DNA of 64,000 bases from JAKFDK01 sp036676195 (GTDB taxonomy: Bacteria > Bacillota > Sulfobacillia > Symbiobacteriales > ZC4RG38). Position numbers and translations under genes: made by a program. The stretch spans positions 1 through 64,000 of the forward strand of contig JAKFDK010000106.1 in NCBI GenBank assembly GCA_036676195.1, in the 5' to 3' direction. The notes below the pieces were generated by a model. That model was not told the origin of the DNA. It ran no database searches and saw nothing but the letters and a program-made list of their open reading frames with translations. Positions 50,745 to 61,421 of this stretch are shown here, piece after piece. Every line of letters starts with the position of its first letter. The first letter of the stretch is position 1.

Positions 50745-51986
50745 GTGAAGTTGTTATCAAGAGTCACCCTGCTGCTGGGCGCGATCCTGGTCGCCCGCTT
50801 CCTGGGCTTCGCCGCCCGCACCAGTATTGTGCCGTTCTTTCCGGAGTTCATGACCCAATACGGAATCGGCTATACCCAGATGGGGATCCTGGTGTCAGCC
50901 TTCCTGGCGGGCTACGCCGTCTCCCTCTTCCCCTGCGGCCTCCTGGCCGACCGATTTGACGGCCGCCGCCTCATCGCCGTGGGCCTGCTGGTGCTTGCCA
51001 TTACCTTCCCCGCCACCGTCCTGGCCCCGAGCTGGTTCCTGGCTGCGGTTGCCCGTTTCCTGATGGGAGCAGGCTCGGCCCTGCTGTTCAGCCCAGCCTT
51101 GAAACTTATCGTGCTGTATCTGCCGCAGAGGATCCTGGGCCTCGCCCTGTCACTGCAGGAAATCACCATCGCACTGGGCATGTTGTTTGCCCTGGTCGGT
51201 GGCCCACTGCTCGCCCCCTGGCTGCCCTACACCACCCTGCACATGATGTTGGGCGCCGTCTGTGCCGTGATCGGGGTTGGTTTCCTGTGCCTGCGGCTGC
51301 CCCCCTTGCAACAGGTCCGGCACCAGGCCCGGCGCCCCCCCCTGCGGCAACTGTTCAACCGGGATCTGATCCTGGTTGGGGTCGTATTCAGCCTCACCAA
51401 TGCCGTGGTCTCTGGCTACCTGAACTGGCTGCCGGCCTTTGTGCAAAACGCCCTGAACTGGGGACGCGACGGGGCCGCCCTGGTCTCCTTTGTGCTCCTG
51501 GCAGCCGACGCGGCCCTTGCGCTGGTGGCAGGCCGCCTTACCGACCAGCCGCACCAGCGGAGCCGGCTGGTAGCCGCCACGGCGACGGGAATCGCACTGG
51601 CATGCGCAACCATGGCCCTGTTCAACGCCCGGCTACCCATCCTGGCCGCGTCGGCGGTGCTGGGTGTGGCCATCCCCATGGCCTTTGTGCCCCTGCAAAC
51701 CATTATAGCCGATGCGGCCGGACCGGAACGGGTCGGTGCTGCCCTGGGCCTGTTCAATGCCGGCAATCAGATCTCCGGGGCTCTCGCCGGCAGTTTGCTG
51801 GGTTGGCTGATCGATGTCTCCGGGTCATTCCGGATCATCTGGTGGGTATGTCTGGGACTGATGGTCCTGCAGATTCCACTGATTCTAAACATGCGGGCCG
51901 GGGGCACGGCAACCCCTGCAGCCGCACAAGGGAGCGAGGATCATGATGAACGAATCGTTCAAGGCTCTGCTACTGGACGAGATTGA
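50745..51986 (+). CDS. MFS transporter
   Basis: 413 residues from GTG 50745 (GGGGAGG 12 bases upstream); an ATG at 50712 lacks a binding site. Twelve predicted membrane helices, the inter-helix 2-3 motif GLLADRFDGRRLIAVG, and RFLMGAGSALLFSPA in helix 4. Exporter of the NNP/CynX or general drug type; substrate unknown. It overlaps the start of the next gene by 44 bases, so the two are probably co-expressed. Confidence 0.85.
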   Translation: MKLLSRVTLLLGAILVARFLGFAARTSIVPFFPEFMTQYGIGYTQMGILVSAFLAGYAVSLFPCGLLADRFDGRRLIAVGLLVLAITFPATVLAPSWFLAAVARFLMGAGSALLFSPALKLIVLYLPQRILGLALSLQEITIALGMLFALVGGPLLAPWLPYTTLHMMLGAVCAVIGVGFLCLRLPPLQQVRHQARRPPLRQLFNRDLILVGVVFSLTNAVVSGYLNWLPAFVQNALNWGRDGAALVSFVLLAADAALALVAGRLTDQPHQRSRLVAATATGIALACATMALFNARLPILAASAVLGVAIPMAFVPLQTIIADAAGPERVGAALGLFNAGNQISGALAGSLLGWLIDVSGSFRIIWWVCLGLMVLQIPLILNMRAGGTATPAAAQGSEDHDERIVQGSATGRD

Positions 51987-52941
51987 AGGCACTGTACAGG
52001 CCCGCGTCGCCGAACTTAGCCCGGACGCCCTGCCAGCCGGCGACGTGCTGATCTCGGTCGCCTATTCCAGTTTGAACTACAAGGACGGGCTGGCCCTCAC
52101 CGGTCAGGGCAAGATTGTGCGCAGTTATCCGATGGTACCAGGGATCGACCTGGCCGGTGCCGTGGTGGAATCAGCCTCCCCGACCTTCAAACCTGGTGAT
52201 CGGGTCGTGCTGACCGGCTGGGGCGTAGGCGAACGCCACTGGGGGGGCTATGCCCAGTTGGCCAGGGTCAGAAGCGAGTGGTTAGTGCCGGTGCCGCCCG
52301 GGCTCAGCCTGCGCCAGGCCATGACCATTGGTACGGCCGGGCTCACCGCCATGCTCTGCGTGATGGCCCTGGAAGAACGGGGGTTGACTCCGGGGGACCG
52401 TGAGGTAGTGGTGACCGGCGCCGCCGGCGGAGTGGGCAGCGTGGCCGTTGCTATCCTGGCCAAACTGGGCTATAACGTGACTGCCGTCACCGGACGGGCC
52501 GAGGCCCATGCCTACCTGCAGTCCCTTGGTGCCCGCCAGATTCTGGACCGCAGTGCCCTGGCCCCCTCACCCCGGCCGCTGGAGAGCGAACGCTGGGGCG
52601 GTGCGGTTGACACTGTAGGCGGTGAACCCCTGGCCGCCCTGCTGCGCAGCATGGCCTACGGGTCCGGCGTGGCCGCCTGCGGGCTGGCGGCGGAGAGCAG
52701 CCTGCCCACCACGGTGCTGCCCTTCATTCTGCGGGGGGTCAGCCTGATCGGCATCGACTCGGTCATGTGCCCACTGCCGAGGCGGCAGGCCGCCTGGCGG
52801 CGCCTGGCCCGTGACCTGACGCCGGCGGCATTGGAGCAGATGACCCAGGTCGTGACCTTGCAGGACCTGCCGGCACTGAGCCGGGAAATTCTGCAAGGCC
52901 GGGTGCGTGGCCGCGTGGTGGTGGATGTCAACGCCTCATAA
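51943..52941 (+). CDS. Zinc-free MDR oxidoreductase (AcuI/YhdH, acrylyl-CoA reductase family)
   Basis: 332 residues, ATG behind GCGAGGA. The family patterns SLNYKDGLALTGQGKIVRSYP, MVPGIDLAGAVVES, FKPGDRVVLTGWGVGERHWG, AMTIGTAGLTAMLCVMALE and VVVTGAAGGVGSVAVAIL (the NADPH site) all match AcuI. The enzyme reduces acrylyl-CoA to propionyl-CoA in known members. It overlaps the MFS gene, which could import or export a related compound. Confidence 0.92.
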   Translation: MMNESFKALLLDEIEGTVQARVAELSPDALPAGDVLISVAYSSLNYKDGLALTGQGKIVRSYPMVPGIDLAGAVVESASPTFKPGDRVVLTGWGVGERHWGGYAQLARVRSEWLVPVPPGLSLRQAMTIGTAGLTAMLCVMALEERGLTPGDREVVVTGAAGGVGSVAVAILAKLGYNVTAVTGRAEAHAYLQSLGARQILDRSALAPSPRPLESERWGGAVDTVGGEPLAALLRSMAYGSGVAACGLAAESSLPTTVLPFILRGVSLIGIDSVMCPLPRRQAAWRRLARDLTPAALEQMTQVVTLQDLPALSREILQGRVRGRVVVDVNAS

Positions 52942-52952
52942 CCCTTGGCGAG

Positions 52953-52986
52953 AGCAGCGCCGGTGGCCAAAGCCACCGGCGCTGCT
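52953..52986. terminator. Terminator between convergent acuI-like and uvrA genes
   Basis: AGCAGCGCCGGTGGC (52953-52967) pairs perfectly with 52972-52986 around CAAA. Confidence 0.8.
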
Positions 52987-52999
52987 GTATTCCACCGGG

Positions 53000-55867
<2,868 letters not shown>

Positions 55868-55905
55868 GCCATCCTCCTGATCGGAGAGAAAAAAGGGCTG
55901 TTCTC

Positions 55906-55911
55906 ATTATA
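55906..55911 (-). promoter_or_regulatory. -10 element of uvrA
   Basis: TATAAT on the minus strand, 39 bases before the uvrA ATG. No good -35 and no LexA-type GAAC...GTTC site could be recognised. Confidence 0.5.
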
Positions 55912-56136
55912 GCACGGTAACGGGTACGGTATCTTTTCCATCATGGCACATCAATGGGCTTTTGGGTCTATGCGATAGCTGGGAGAGGGGTAATGACCGT
56001 GGAGCCCGGGTCAAGCCGCTCTGTCCAGTGGAGGAAAGCGCCGTACTCAGGGGCACCTCCCACACCAAATAGAAGCGGGCCGGAAGCGTTTGCCTCCGGC
56101 CCGGACTCTTCAGGTGTACTATCAATGTTTCTGTAG

Positions 56137-56370
56137 CTACCTGAAAATCAGCTTCGATGCCGCCATAATGACTGCAAGCACGACCCCGTACACTACTGAA
56201 ACGGCTTTTCTGCTAAGTGGCCCCCAGGCCAGGTCGATCCCTTCGGTAACCGCAGCGGCGGTGGCCATTTGGGCAAAGAAGAGTGCGGGTGAGTTCATGT
56301 CTCCATATACCTTATAGAGCAGAGCAGCAGCGGCGGCAGGCACGGCTACCCGCAGAACTCTGCTCAGCAC
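56137..56370 (-). CDS. Small membrane protein following the Cys-rich secreted protein
   Basis: 77 residues from a GTG at 56370 with GGACGGGG upstream; a longer frame to 56505 would overlap the preceding gene by 100 bases and is unlikely. Two or three membrane helices: VLRVAVPAAAAALLYKV, LFFAQMATAAAVTEGI and VVYGVVLAVIMAASKLI. It starts 29 bases after the stop of the Cys-rich protein. Immunity or export helper for that peptide is a reasonable guess; a small-holin-like protein is an alternative. No family recognised. Confidence 0.55.
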   Translation of the reverse strand: MLSRVLRVAVPAAAAALLYKVYGDMNSPALFFAQMATAAAVTEGIDLAWGPLSRKAVSVVYGVVLAVIMAASKLIFR

Positions 56371-56399
56371 CGCGTCACCCCGTCCTGACGTTGTTTTTG

Positions 56400-57143
56400 C
56401 TAGCTCCAGCAATACCCATGGCAGAAAGCACCCCACGCACCAAGGCAAATGGCGCAAGCAGTGCAGCCGTACGGGTTTTTTCCCGCCGCGCATAGGTTGA
56501 GACATGAATAGCTACAGACCCACTTCACTGGATCAGGGATGTTCTTCCAGTAGTTTAGAAGACAGTTCCAGAAGCAGTTCCAGTCCTCGCCTTGGATAGT
56601 GATGGAGCCTGTATCAGCGGTCCACTTTTCTACCAATTGACCCCCTTCGTACCGGAGTCGCCCCATCTCCGTACCATCTGCCTTGCTCAGGGTAATGGTA
56701 CGGTCTTCTTGGGCTTTACCCGGCTTGATTGAGAACTCAGCTACACCAACTACGGTATTTGTCCTGGGCTCCACGTAAACCCACAGAGCTTTGGTTTCCC
56801 CATTCGTGGCCGGGATGGGGACATAAATCAAGTTCCTGGCTCCATCCTTGTACGTTACCAGGACGGCTTTGGATAAGTCGGCTTTGTTCCGCTTGGTCGC
56901 CAGTTTGAATTCTTTGTCGCCCAACACTACCTTGGCCACGTCCGGCGGAACATCACCACACGACGTAACGGATGTACCCTCGCCCTGGTTATCTTTGGAC
57001 CCGTGGTGCAACGCGCCAACACAGATCACGCCTACTCCTTGAGAGCCGAACTGATCTGGGCTTGCAGCAAACGCCAGGACAGACGTCAAAGCCACAGCCA
57101 GGACAGATACAAGAGTAACCGCGATAACCAACTTCTTTATCAC
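56400..57143 (-). CDS. Secreted protein with Cys-rich C-terminus (halocin C8-type bacteriocin precursor candidate)
   Basis: 247 residues from GTG 57143, nine bases behind GGAGG. A clear signal peptide (MIKKLVIAVTLVSVLAVALT, cleavage after AFA). Residues ~30-190 form a soluble domain that reads like a beta-rich pro-region (TKRNKADLSKAVLVTYKDGA). The last ~60 residues carry ten Cys in paired spacings (WNCFWNC, WVCSYSCLNLC, GCTACAIC, FCHGYC), rich in Trp/Gly/Leu. This plan, a pro-protein releasing a Cys-rich hydrophobic peptide, resembles halocin C8-like precursors. Homology is inferred only from Cys pattern and layout. Confidence 0.6.
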   Translation of the reverse strand: MIKKLVIAVTLVSVLAVALTSVLAFAASPDQFGSQGVGVICVGALHHGSKDNQGEGTSVTSCGDVPPDVAKVVLGDKEFKLATKRNKADLSKAVLVTYKDGARNLIYVPIPATNGETKALWVYVEPRTNTVVGVAEFSIKPGKAQEDRTITLSKADGTEMGRLRYEGGQLVEKWTADTGSITIQGEDWNCFWNCLLNYWKNIPDPVKWVCSYSCLNLCAAGKNPYGCTACAICLGAWGAFCHGYCWS

Positions 57144-57293
57144 TGACCTATACCTCCAATCCCCAACTTAGTTATGTCGCCACCCAATAGGGATCCCTGC
57201 CCTCCTTTCGCAACTGCGACGTGTTGAAAACAACTTGTCTTGCAGCCCCACTCATAGACTAAACGCAAGGAGACAACTTAAGAGATATGAAAA

Positions 57294-57968
57294 TTAACAT
57301 AGAAAGGACAGGAGAGCGCTTTTCTTCCGGTCCAGCCGTTCTTTCCCGTATTCTCGGACGGAATTCAATGGCTTTCCACAACGTGCACAGACTGCTGGTT
57401 TCCGTCCTTTTGGAATAATGTCTCGAACGTGATACTTGAACTTGCATTGCCGCTCAAATTCGATGGCTCCGTGCTCCTGCCCACCGTGTACCAGTTCCTC
57501 CACATCCATACTTCCAGTAAGTATCCAGTTCAGTAGAGCCCGGAATCGCCTTGCCGACTGGTCCGTGTTGGGTACCTCGATGACCCAATCATCCTCGGTG
57601 TGCCGGAGAAGGTTGTACATCTCTAGTGTGTCAATTCGCACCTGCCCGCTCAGGCCGAATAACAGTTCGGTCTGGAACAGCAGGCGCAGTGTGCGGACCC
57701 AGGCGCCCACGGCGGCGGCCAGGTCAATGGCCGTGTAGCGAATGGCGGCCAGCACCCGCCGCCTGAGGCGGCGAAAGAATGGGCCGGCGTACGTGGAAGG
57801 GCCACCAGGATGCCGTGGGCCGGCCACCCGATCCTCCAGCCGCCGCAGCCGCCAGTACGCCCACCAGATGACTCGCCGCACACCCTGCATCTCCATGTAG
57901 GAGACCAGGCGAGTTGGCCCGTGGCCCGGAGTCATGTCGCACTGCCTGTCCTGCCCCATCATGCCCAT
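57294..57968 (-). CDS. Hypothetical protein with C-terminal CxxC
   Basis: 224 residues; ATG 57968 behind an eight-G run. The N-terminal half is very basic and Arg-rich with amphipathic helices (RRVIWWAYWRLRRLEDRV, RRRVLAAIRYTAIDLAAAVG); the rest contains DTLEMYNLLRHTEDDWVIEV and a C-terminal AVCARCGKPLNS segment with a lone CxxC. No family recognised. GC content is lower in its 3' half than in the flanks. It lies between the Cys-rich secreted protein and the HTH gene and may be part of the same mobile cluster. Confidence 0.45.
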   Translation of the reverse strand: MGMMGQDRQCDMTPGHGPTRLVSYMEMQGVRRVIWWAYWRLRRLEDRVAGPRHPGGPSTYAGPFFRRLRRRVLAAIRYTAIDLAAAVGAWVRTLRLLFQTELLFGLSGQVRIDTLEMYNLLRHTEDDWVIEVPNTDQSARRFRALLNWILTGSMDVEELVHGGQEHGAIEFERQCKFKYHVRDIIPKGRKPAVCARCGKPLNSVREYGKERLDRKKSALLSFLC

Positions 57969-58084
57969 TTGGGTGGCCCCCCCCCGTTGCGGCTAGGCCG
58001 TCCGCTCCCCCGTTGCCCCCCGTCCGGGCGGTGCCTGCCGCTGGTAACAAGGTAACACGGGGCGACGCCTCCAGAAAACGGAAA

Positions 58085-58110
58085 AAGGCCGGGTCAATAC
58101 CGGCCTTTGT
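58085..58110. terminator. Hairpin with flanking A/T tracts
   Basis: AAAGGCCGG and CCGGCCTTT pair around GTCAATA; the minus strand reads on into TTTTTCCG. It stands between the orphan 224-residue gene and the HTH gene's promoter, and could stop transcripts from either side. Confidence 0.5.
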
Positions 58111-58120
58111 CAAGCTAACA

Positions 58121-58133
58121 TTGACAGTGTCAA
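58121..58133. promoter_or_regulatory. Palindromic operator candidate TTGACAGTGTCAA
   Basis: A 13-base palindrome with one central base, 26 bases before the -35 of the HTH gene. A further half-site-like TTGTCAAG lies at about 58107-58114. A binding site for the adjacent HTH regulator is plausible. Confidence 0.45.
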
Positions 58134-58158
58134 ACCCCGTTCGGAGTACTGTTCGCCC

Positions 58159-58187
58159 TTGTCGTCCCACTAGAGAAAAACTATAAT
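58159..58187 (+). promoter_or_regulatory. Promoter of HTH regulator gene
   Basis: TTGTCG (58159-58164), 17-base spacer, perfect TATAAT (58182-58187). Start of transcription is expected near 58194, about 30 bases before the ATG. Confidence 0.75.
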
Positions 58188-58224
58188 GGGAATAAGCGGA
58201 AATCGCTCTCAAGGAGGGGCTACT

Positions 58225-58863
58225 ATGTCGGTCGGAGGGAGGGTAAAACACCTCCTCGACTCGCACGGCCACTCTCTCAGGAAGGCACATGAAATCACCG
58301 GTATTTGCCATGAAACCATCCGCCGAATTATCAATGGTTGGGAAGGGCCTACACTGATCGGCTACATTCGGCGGATCGCCGAAGGGTATCGTGCCCAGGG
58401 GTACCATGTAGATGAAACTTCCCTGATGGAGGGGCTGGACCCCAAAGGGGACTTCGAGTGGACCATTCGCCAAGCTCCGCCCCTGAACAGGTTAGAAATG
58501 GTGGTAATGAGCGTTCAGGAAAGGGTCCGTCTGGCCCTGGATTTTCTCCGGGCGAGGTACCCGAAGGTGTGCGCTCCTGAGTTATTGACCACTGCCAGCG
58601 GCCTGCGAAAAGACGAATTCGACCGGTGGAGGAGCAGGCCATCTGACCTCGTTACAACGCTTGCTCTTGCTACGGCAGTAAATCACTTGACCGGCATATC
58701 AAAGGAATGGTTTACGGATGGTTGGCTCAAAGCCGAAGCCATCGAAGAGCCGTTCCTGGACCGGGTATGCCGTCTGGCTTCAAGAGCCCAAGGGTCTAGT
58801 AGATTTGTGTCGAACAGGATTCCTGAGTTACTCCAGGCCGTGCGCCGCAATTTGACCAGTTGA
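58225..58863 (+). CDS. HTH-type regulator with C-terminal helical domain
   Basis: 212 residues, ATG four bases after CAAGGAGGGGC. The N-terminal ~70 residues are an XRE-like helix-turn-helix: RVKHLLDSHGHSLRKAHEIT and HETIRRIINGWEGPTL, then YIRRIAEGY. A second similar segment lies in the middle (LTTASGLRKDEFDRWRS), so the protein may contain two HTH-like units. No known ligand domain. It is convergent with the TPR/peptide pair and divergent from the bacteriocin-like genes, with a palindrome in its promoter. Confidence 0.7.
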   Translation: MSVGGRVKHLLDSHGHSLRKAHEITGICHETIRRIINGWEGPTLIGYIRRIAEGYRAQGYHVDETSLMEGLDPKGDFEWTIRQAPPLNRLEMVVMSVQERVRLALDFLRARYPKVCAPELLTTASGLRKDEFDRWRSRPSDLVTTLALATAVNHLTGISKEWFTDGWLKAEAIEEPFLDRVCRLASRAQGSSRFVSNRIPELLQAVRRNLTS

Positions 58864-58909
58864 CAAGCCGTCACCGGAGTCTGTTCGTGTACAGGCACGG
58901 TTGGACAGC

Positions 58910-59008
58910 CTAGCCGGGCCGGATTCCGCCTGTATCCGCCGCTAGGACCACTGCCGGCAGCAGCACTGTAGTGGCGATCAACACCAGGGTAACTGCTAGC
59001 TTCTTCAT
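58910..59008 (-). CDS. Small exported peptide (Phr-like signalling peptide candidate)
   Basis: 32 residues, too short for routine gene calling. ATG 59008 is exactly six bases behind AGGAGG, and 19 bases after the stop of the TPR gene. The sequence is MKKLAVTLVLIATTVLLPAV then VLAADTGGIRPG: a complete Sec signal with an AxA-like site followed by a short tail of about nine residues. This is the layout of Phr/Pap pro-peptides, in which the C-terminal tail is the signal. An ATG at 59014 would add two residues but is too close to the ribosome binding site. Confidence 0.7.
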   Translation of the reverse strand: MKKLAVTLVLIATTVLLPAVVLAADTGGIRPG

Positions 59009-59027
59009 GCTCATCCTCCTCGACCGT

Positions 59028-60026
59028 TTATCTGGGCCGGGTAATGTCTCGCATGAACCGATCCACCGCTTCCGGGTGGCGAATGGCCATTTCACGAATT
59101 GACGCACGTAGATCATTAACTAAATTCTGCTTTTCCTCTTTTTCTGCATTAGCCTTGGCTAAGATAGCTACAGCCAGAGCACCTTCAGTGTCACCCGTAG
59201 CCTTTCCAACCCGGTGGAGTATATCAAGGGCATCAGTAAACAGGAGCCGTATATTCTGCGCCCGCACAGCGGCTTCAATGGCGATCGCCGTGGCATCTTC
59301 GTACTTACCCTCCAGAAGGCATAGCTGGGCTTCGTCGATCAGATAGCCGGCGTTCACCTTATCATCGCCGGGATGCCGTTCAACATATTCTTTTCCCTGC
59401 TTGATCAGTTTGCGGGCCAGGTCAAGCCGATTGAGCTGGAGAGCCTGCCAGGTGGCATTCTGTCGGCATGTCTCCGCGAGGTCTGCTTCTTTTCTTGCCT
59501 TCGCGGCTTCATAGGCTCGCTCAAATTGCACCAGGGATTCTTCGTGTTCACCCGCGACACGGTGGTATTCACCAAGATTGAGCATGGCGGTTAAGTAGTG
59601 GCGGCGAGCAGGCTCCTTATACCGCTCGTAATGGTCAAAGTACCGCCGTTGAGTATGTACAGCCTGCCATTCCACACCACGGACCTTATGCTGCGCCCAG
59701 GCCAGTTCAATCAGCGACCGGCCTAATAAGTCCCAATCCCTGATATCTTCGGCCAAGCACACAGCAACCTGGCCGGGTTCAAGGGCAGCGCCATATTTAT
59801 TGAGGTTGCTCAGGCTACGGCACAGGGCGTAATTCAAGAACGCCTTCTGGTCCCTTTTCCATTCCCCTTCGGGGCCGCATTCGGTCAAGGCTTGTGTAGC
59901 CTTTCTTGCGCAGGCTTCCCAATCGTGCTCCTCAAGTAGATTAACGACTGTCTCAAACTTGACCTTGAACGCCACGGTTCCGCCCCCTTCAAGGTCGGCT
60001 ACTTCAACTGATGCCCTTGTTCCCAT
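59028..60026 (-). CDS. TPR-repeat protein (Rap/RRNPP-like receptor candidate)
   Basis: 332 residues from ATG 60026; upstream in-frame ATG/GTG codons lengthen it but overlap a convergent-strand gene and read like non-coding sequence. The protein is all-helical with TPR-like repeats: ALCRSLSNLNKYGAAL, RRHYLTAMLNLGEYHRVAGE, SLVQFERAYEAAKARKEADL and LIDEAQLCLLEGKYEDATA. No HTH is visible, so it resembles Rap phosphatases rather than PlcR or NprR. A 32-residue exported peptide gene follows at once, as phr genes follow rap genes. Confidence 0.7.
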   Translation of the reverse strand: MGTRASVEVADLEGGGTVAFKVKFETVVNLLEEHDWEACARKATQALTECGPEGEWKRDQKAFLNYALCRSLSNLNKYGAALEPGQVAVCLAEDIRDWDLLGRSLIELAWAQHKVRGVEWQAVHTQRRYFDHYERYKEPARRHYLTAMLNLGEYHRVAGEHEESLVQFERAYEAAKARKEADLAETCRQNATWQALQLNRLDLARKLIKQGKEYVERHPGDDKVNAGYLIDEAQLCLLEGKYEDATAIAIEAAVRAQNIRLLFTDALDILHRVGKATGDTEGALAVAILAKANAEKEEKQNLVNDLRASIREMAIRHPEAVDRFMRDITRPR

Positions 60027-60189
60027 TTTAAAGGGGAACACGTCTGTAAACAAGACCCATTTTACCCAGTAGATTAACCCGATGGCTATAAACGGTTTTT
60101 GTCCAGAAGGGTAAGATTCTGGTGCTGTCTTCTTCCTCCAATCTTTGCTGGCTTCTGCAGCGGCGCCCACAGGGAGGTTTCCGTCCGGT

Positions 60190-61074
60190 ATGAACACCCG
60201 CTGGATCAGAAAGGCAACTGGTCTGAGTCTGGGCCTGCTGCTGGGATGGGCTCCACTGCCCACCACAGCCGCACCCCTGGACTATCTGGCCACCGATATT
60301 CGCCGCAGCCAGGTAGTCGCCATGACCGAGATCGTGGCCACGGGCGCCGCAGACCACGCCGGCGCCGCCCGGCCGCTGGCCATTTACAAGGGGCGCCCGG
60401 CGCCCTTCCTGGACCTGTACATCGTGCCCGCGCCGGCGGAGCCGGGCTGCACCCGCATGGCCCAGTTCACCCGCGGCGAGCGGTCCATGGTCCTGCTCCG
60501 CCCGGTCACGGGTACACCGTATTACAGCCTGGTCTGCGGTGCCCGCGGCAAATACCGCCATATGGGTCCCGAAGGAGACACCAATGGCGTGGACTGGATT
60601 GCCGACGAGCGCTGGCCGGACTACCTTTCCCAGGCCGCCGCCCAGGACCTTGAGGTGGAAACAGAGCACATGCGGCTGTATGGGCCGGCCTTTACCGGCT
60701 TTGCCATCCGCTTCAGCCTGCTGCTCCTGATGTTCGCCGTGGCCGTCTCCCGGCTGACCGGCCTGCGGCCGACCCTGCTGCCCACCGGCGTCCTTGTCGG
60801 CTGGTTCTGGGCCCTGCCCTGGCTGCTGCTGCACCTGTCGGCGACCATGGCTCCCGCCTTCCGAATGGCCGCACCGGCGCGCTGGCTGCTGCTGATCCCC
60901 GCCCAGTTAACGGCCGGCACTGATGCCGGGGTGGCCATTGCCACCCTGCTGGCCCCGCCGGTCCTGGTCCTGTTCCTGCTGGCGGCCGGCACCCGGCTCG
61001 TCCGGCGCTGGCGCCGCCATCCACGATTATCCTTTGCATCGCTTATCAAAAGTCACTGCAAGGTTGGACCCTAA
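60190..61074 (+). CDS. Exported membrane protein of unknown function
   Basis: 294 residues from ATG 60190. A signal peptide (ATGLSLGLLLGWAPLPTTAA) is followed by a ~140-residue extracytoplasmic domain (DIRRSQVVAMTEIVATGAAD, RGERSMVLLRPVTGTPYYS) and three C-terminal membrane helices (FSLLLLMFAVAVSRL, LVGWFWALPWLLLHLSA, ATLLAPPVLVLFLLAAG). The external domain reads like a small beta-barrel; no family was recognised. Codon use is GC-rich, unlike the neighbouring TPR and toxin genes. It overlaps the convergent mazF-like gene by four bases. Confidence 0.6.
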   Translation: MNTRWIRKATGLSLGLLLGWAPLPTTAAPLDYLATDIRRSQVVAMTEIVATGAADHAGAARPLAIYKGRPAPFLDLYIVPAPAEPGCTRMAQFTRGERSMVLLRPVTGTPYYSLVCGARGKYRHMGPEGDTNGVDWIADERWPDYLSQAAAQDLEVETEHMRLYGPAFTGFAIRFSLLLLMFAVAVSRLTGLRPTLLPTGVLVGWFWALPWLLLHLSATMAPAFRMAAPARWLLLIPAQLTAGTDAGVAIATLLAPPVLVLFLLAAGTRLVRRWRRHPRLSFASLIKSHCKVGP

Positions 61075-61421
61075 ATGACCTGAATTACAATGCCTACCGC
61101 TGCTACGATATCTGCAACTTGATCGTCTGTTAGCACTCCCCTTTGGCTGGCAAACCGGCTTACTGACAAAGATTTTACTTGGAACGCGTCGGCAGCCGAT
61201 ACCTTTATTAGGCCGTTCTTGACGTCTGGTTTAAGTTTTATGAACCAGGGGAACTCCGTAAATCCGTCTTGCCACTCAGTAATTGGTACGATGACCTTCA
61301 ACGGTAATTTGCCTATTTGGTCTCCACTAATCACGACACAGGGGCGGATTTTTTGAATTTCCGCCCCCTGCGCCGGGTTCAAGTTCACATCCCAAACCTG
61401 TCCTCTAGCAATCGCCACCAT
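61071..61421 (-). CDS. MazF/PemK-family endoribonuclease toxin
   Basis: 116 residues, the family length, from ATG 61421, which lies inside the end of the antitoxin gene. Signatures: RGQVWDVNLNPAQGAEIQKI, RPCVVISGDQIG, LKVIVPITEW and GVLTDDQVADIV. MazF-like toxins cut single-stranded mRNA. The usual MazE antitoxin is replaced here by an XRE-ImmA protein encoded immediately upstream with a 17-base overlap. Confidence 0.88.
   Translation of the reverse strand: MVAIARGQVWDVNLNPAQGAEIQKIRPCVVISGDQIGKLPLKVIVPITEWQDGFTEFPWFIKLKPDVKNGLIKVSAADAFQVKSLSVSRFASQRGVLTDDQVADIVAAVGIVIQVI

Noticed and set aside
57724..58473. A 249-codon frame on the minus strand covering the HTH promoter region
   Set aside because: It overlaps the well-supported HTH gene and the orphan gene, crosses a promoter and hairpin, and shows no recognisable domain or ribosome binding site.
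60027..60266. N-terminal extension of the TPR protein by 80 residues
   Set aside because: The extension overlaps the signal-peptide region of the opposite gene at 60190 and reads like antisense sequence; the repeat-containing protein begins well at ATG 60026.
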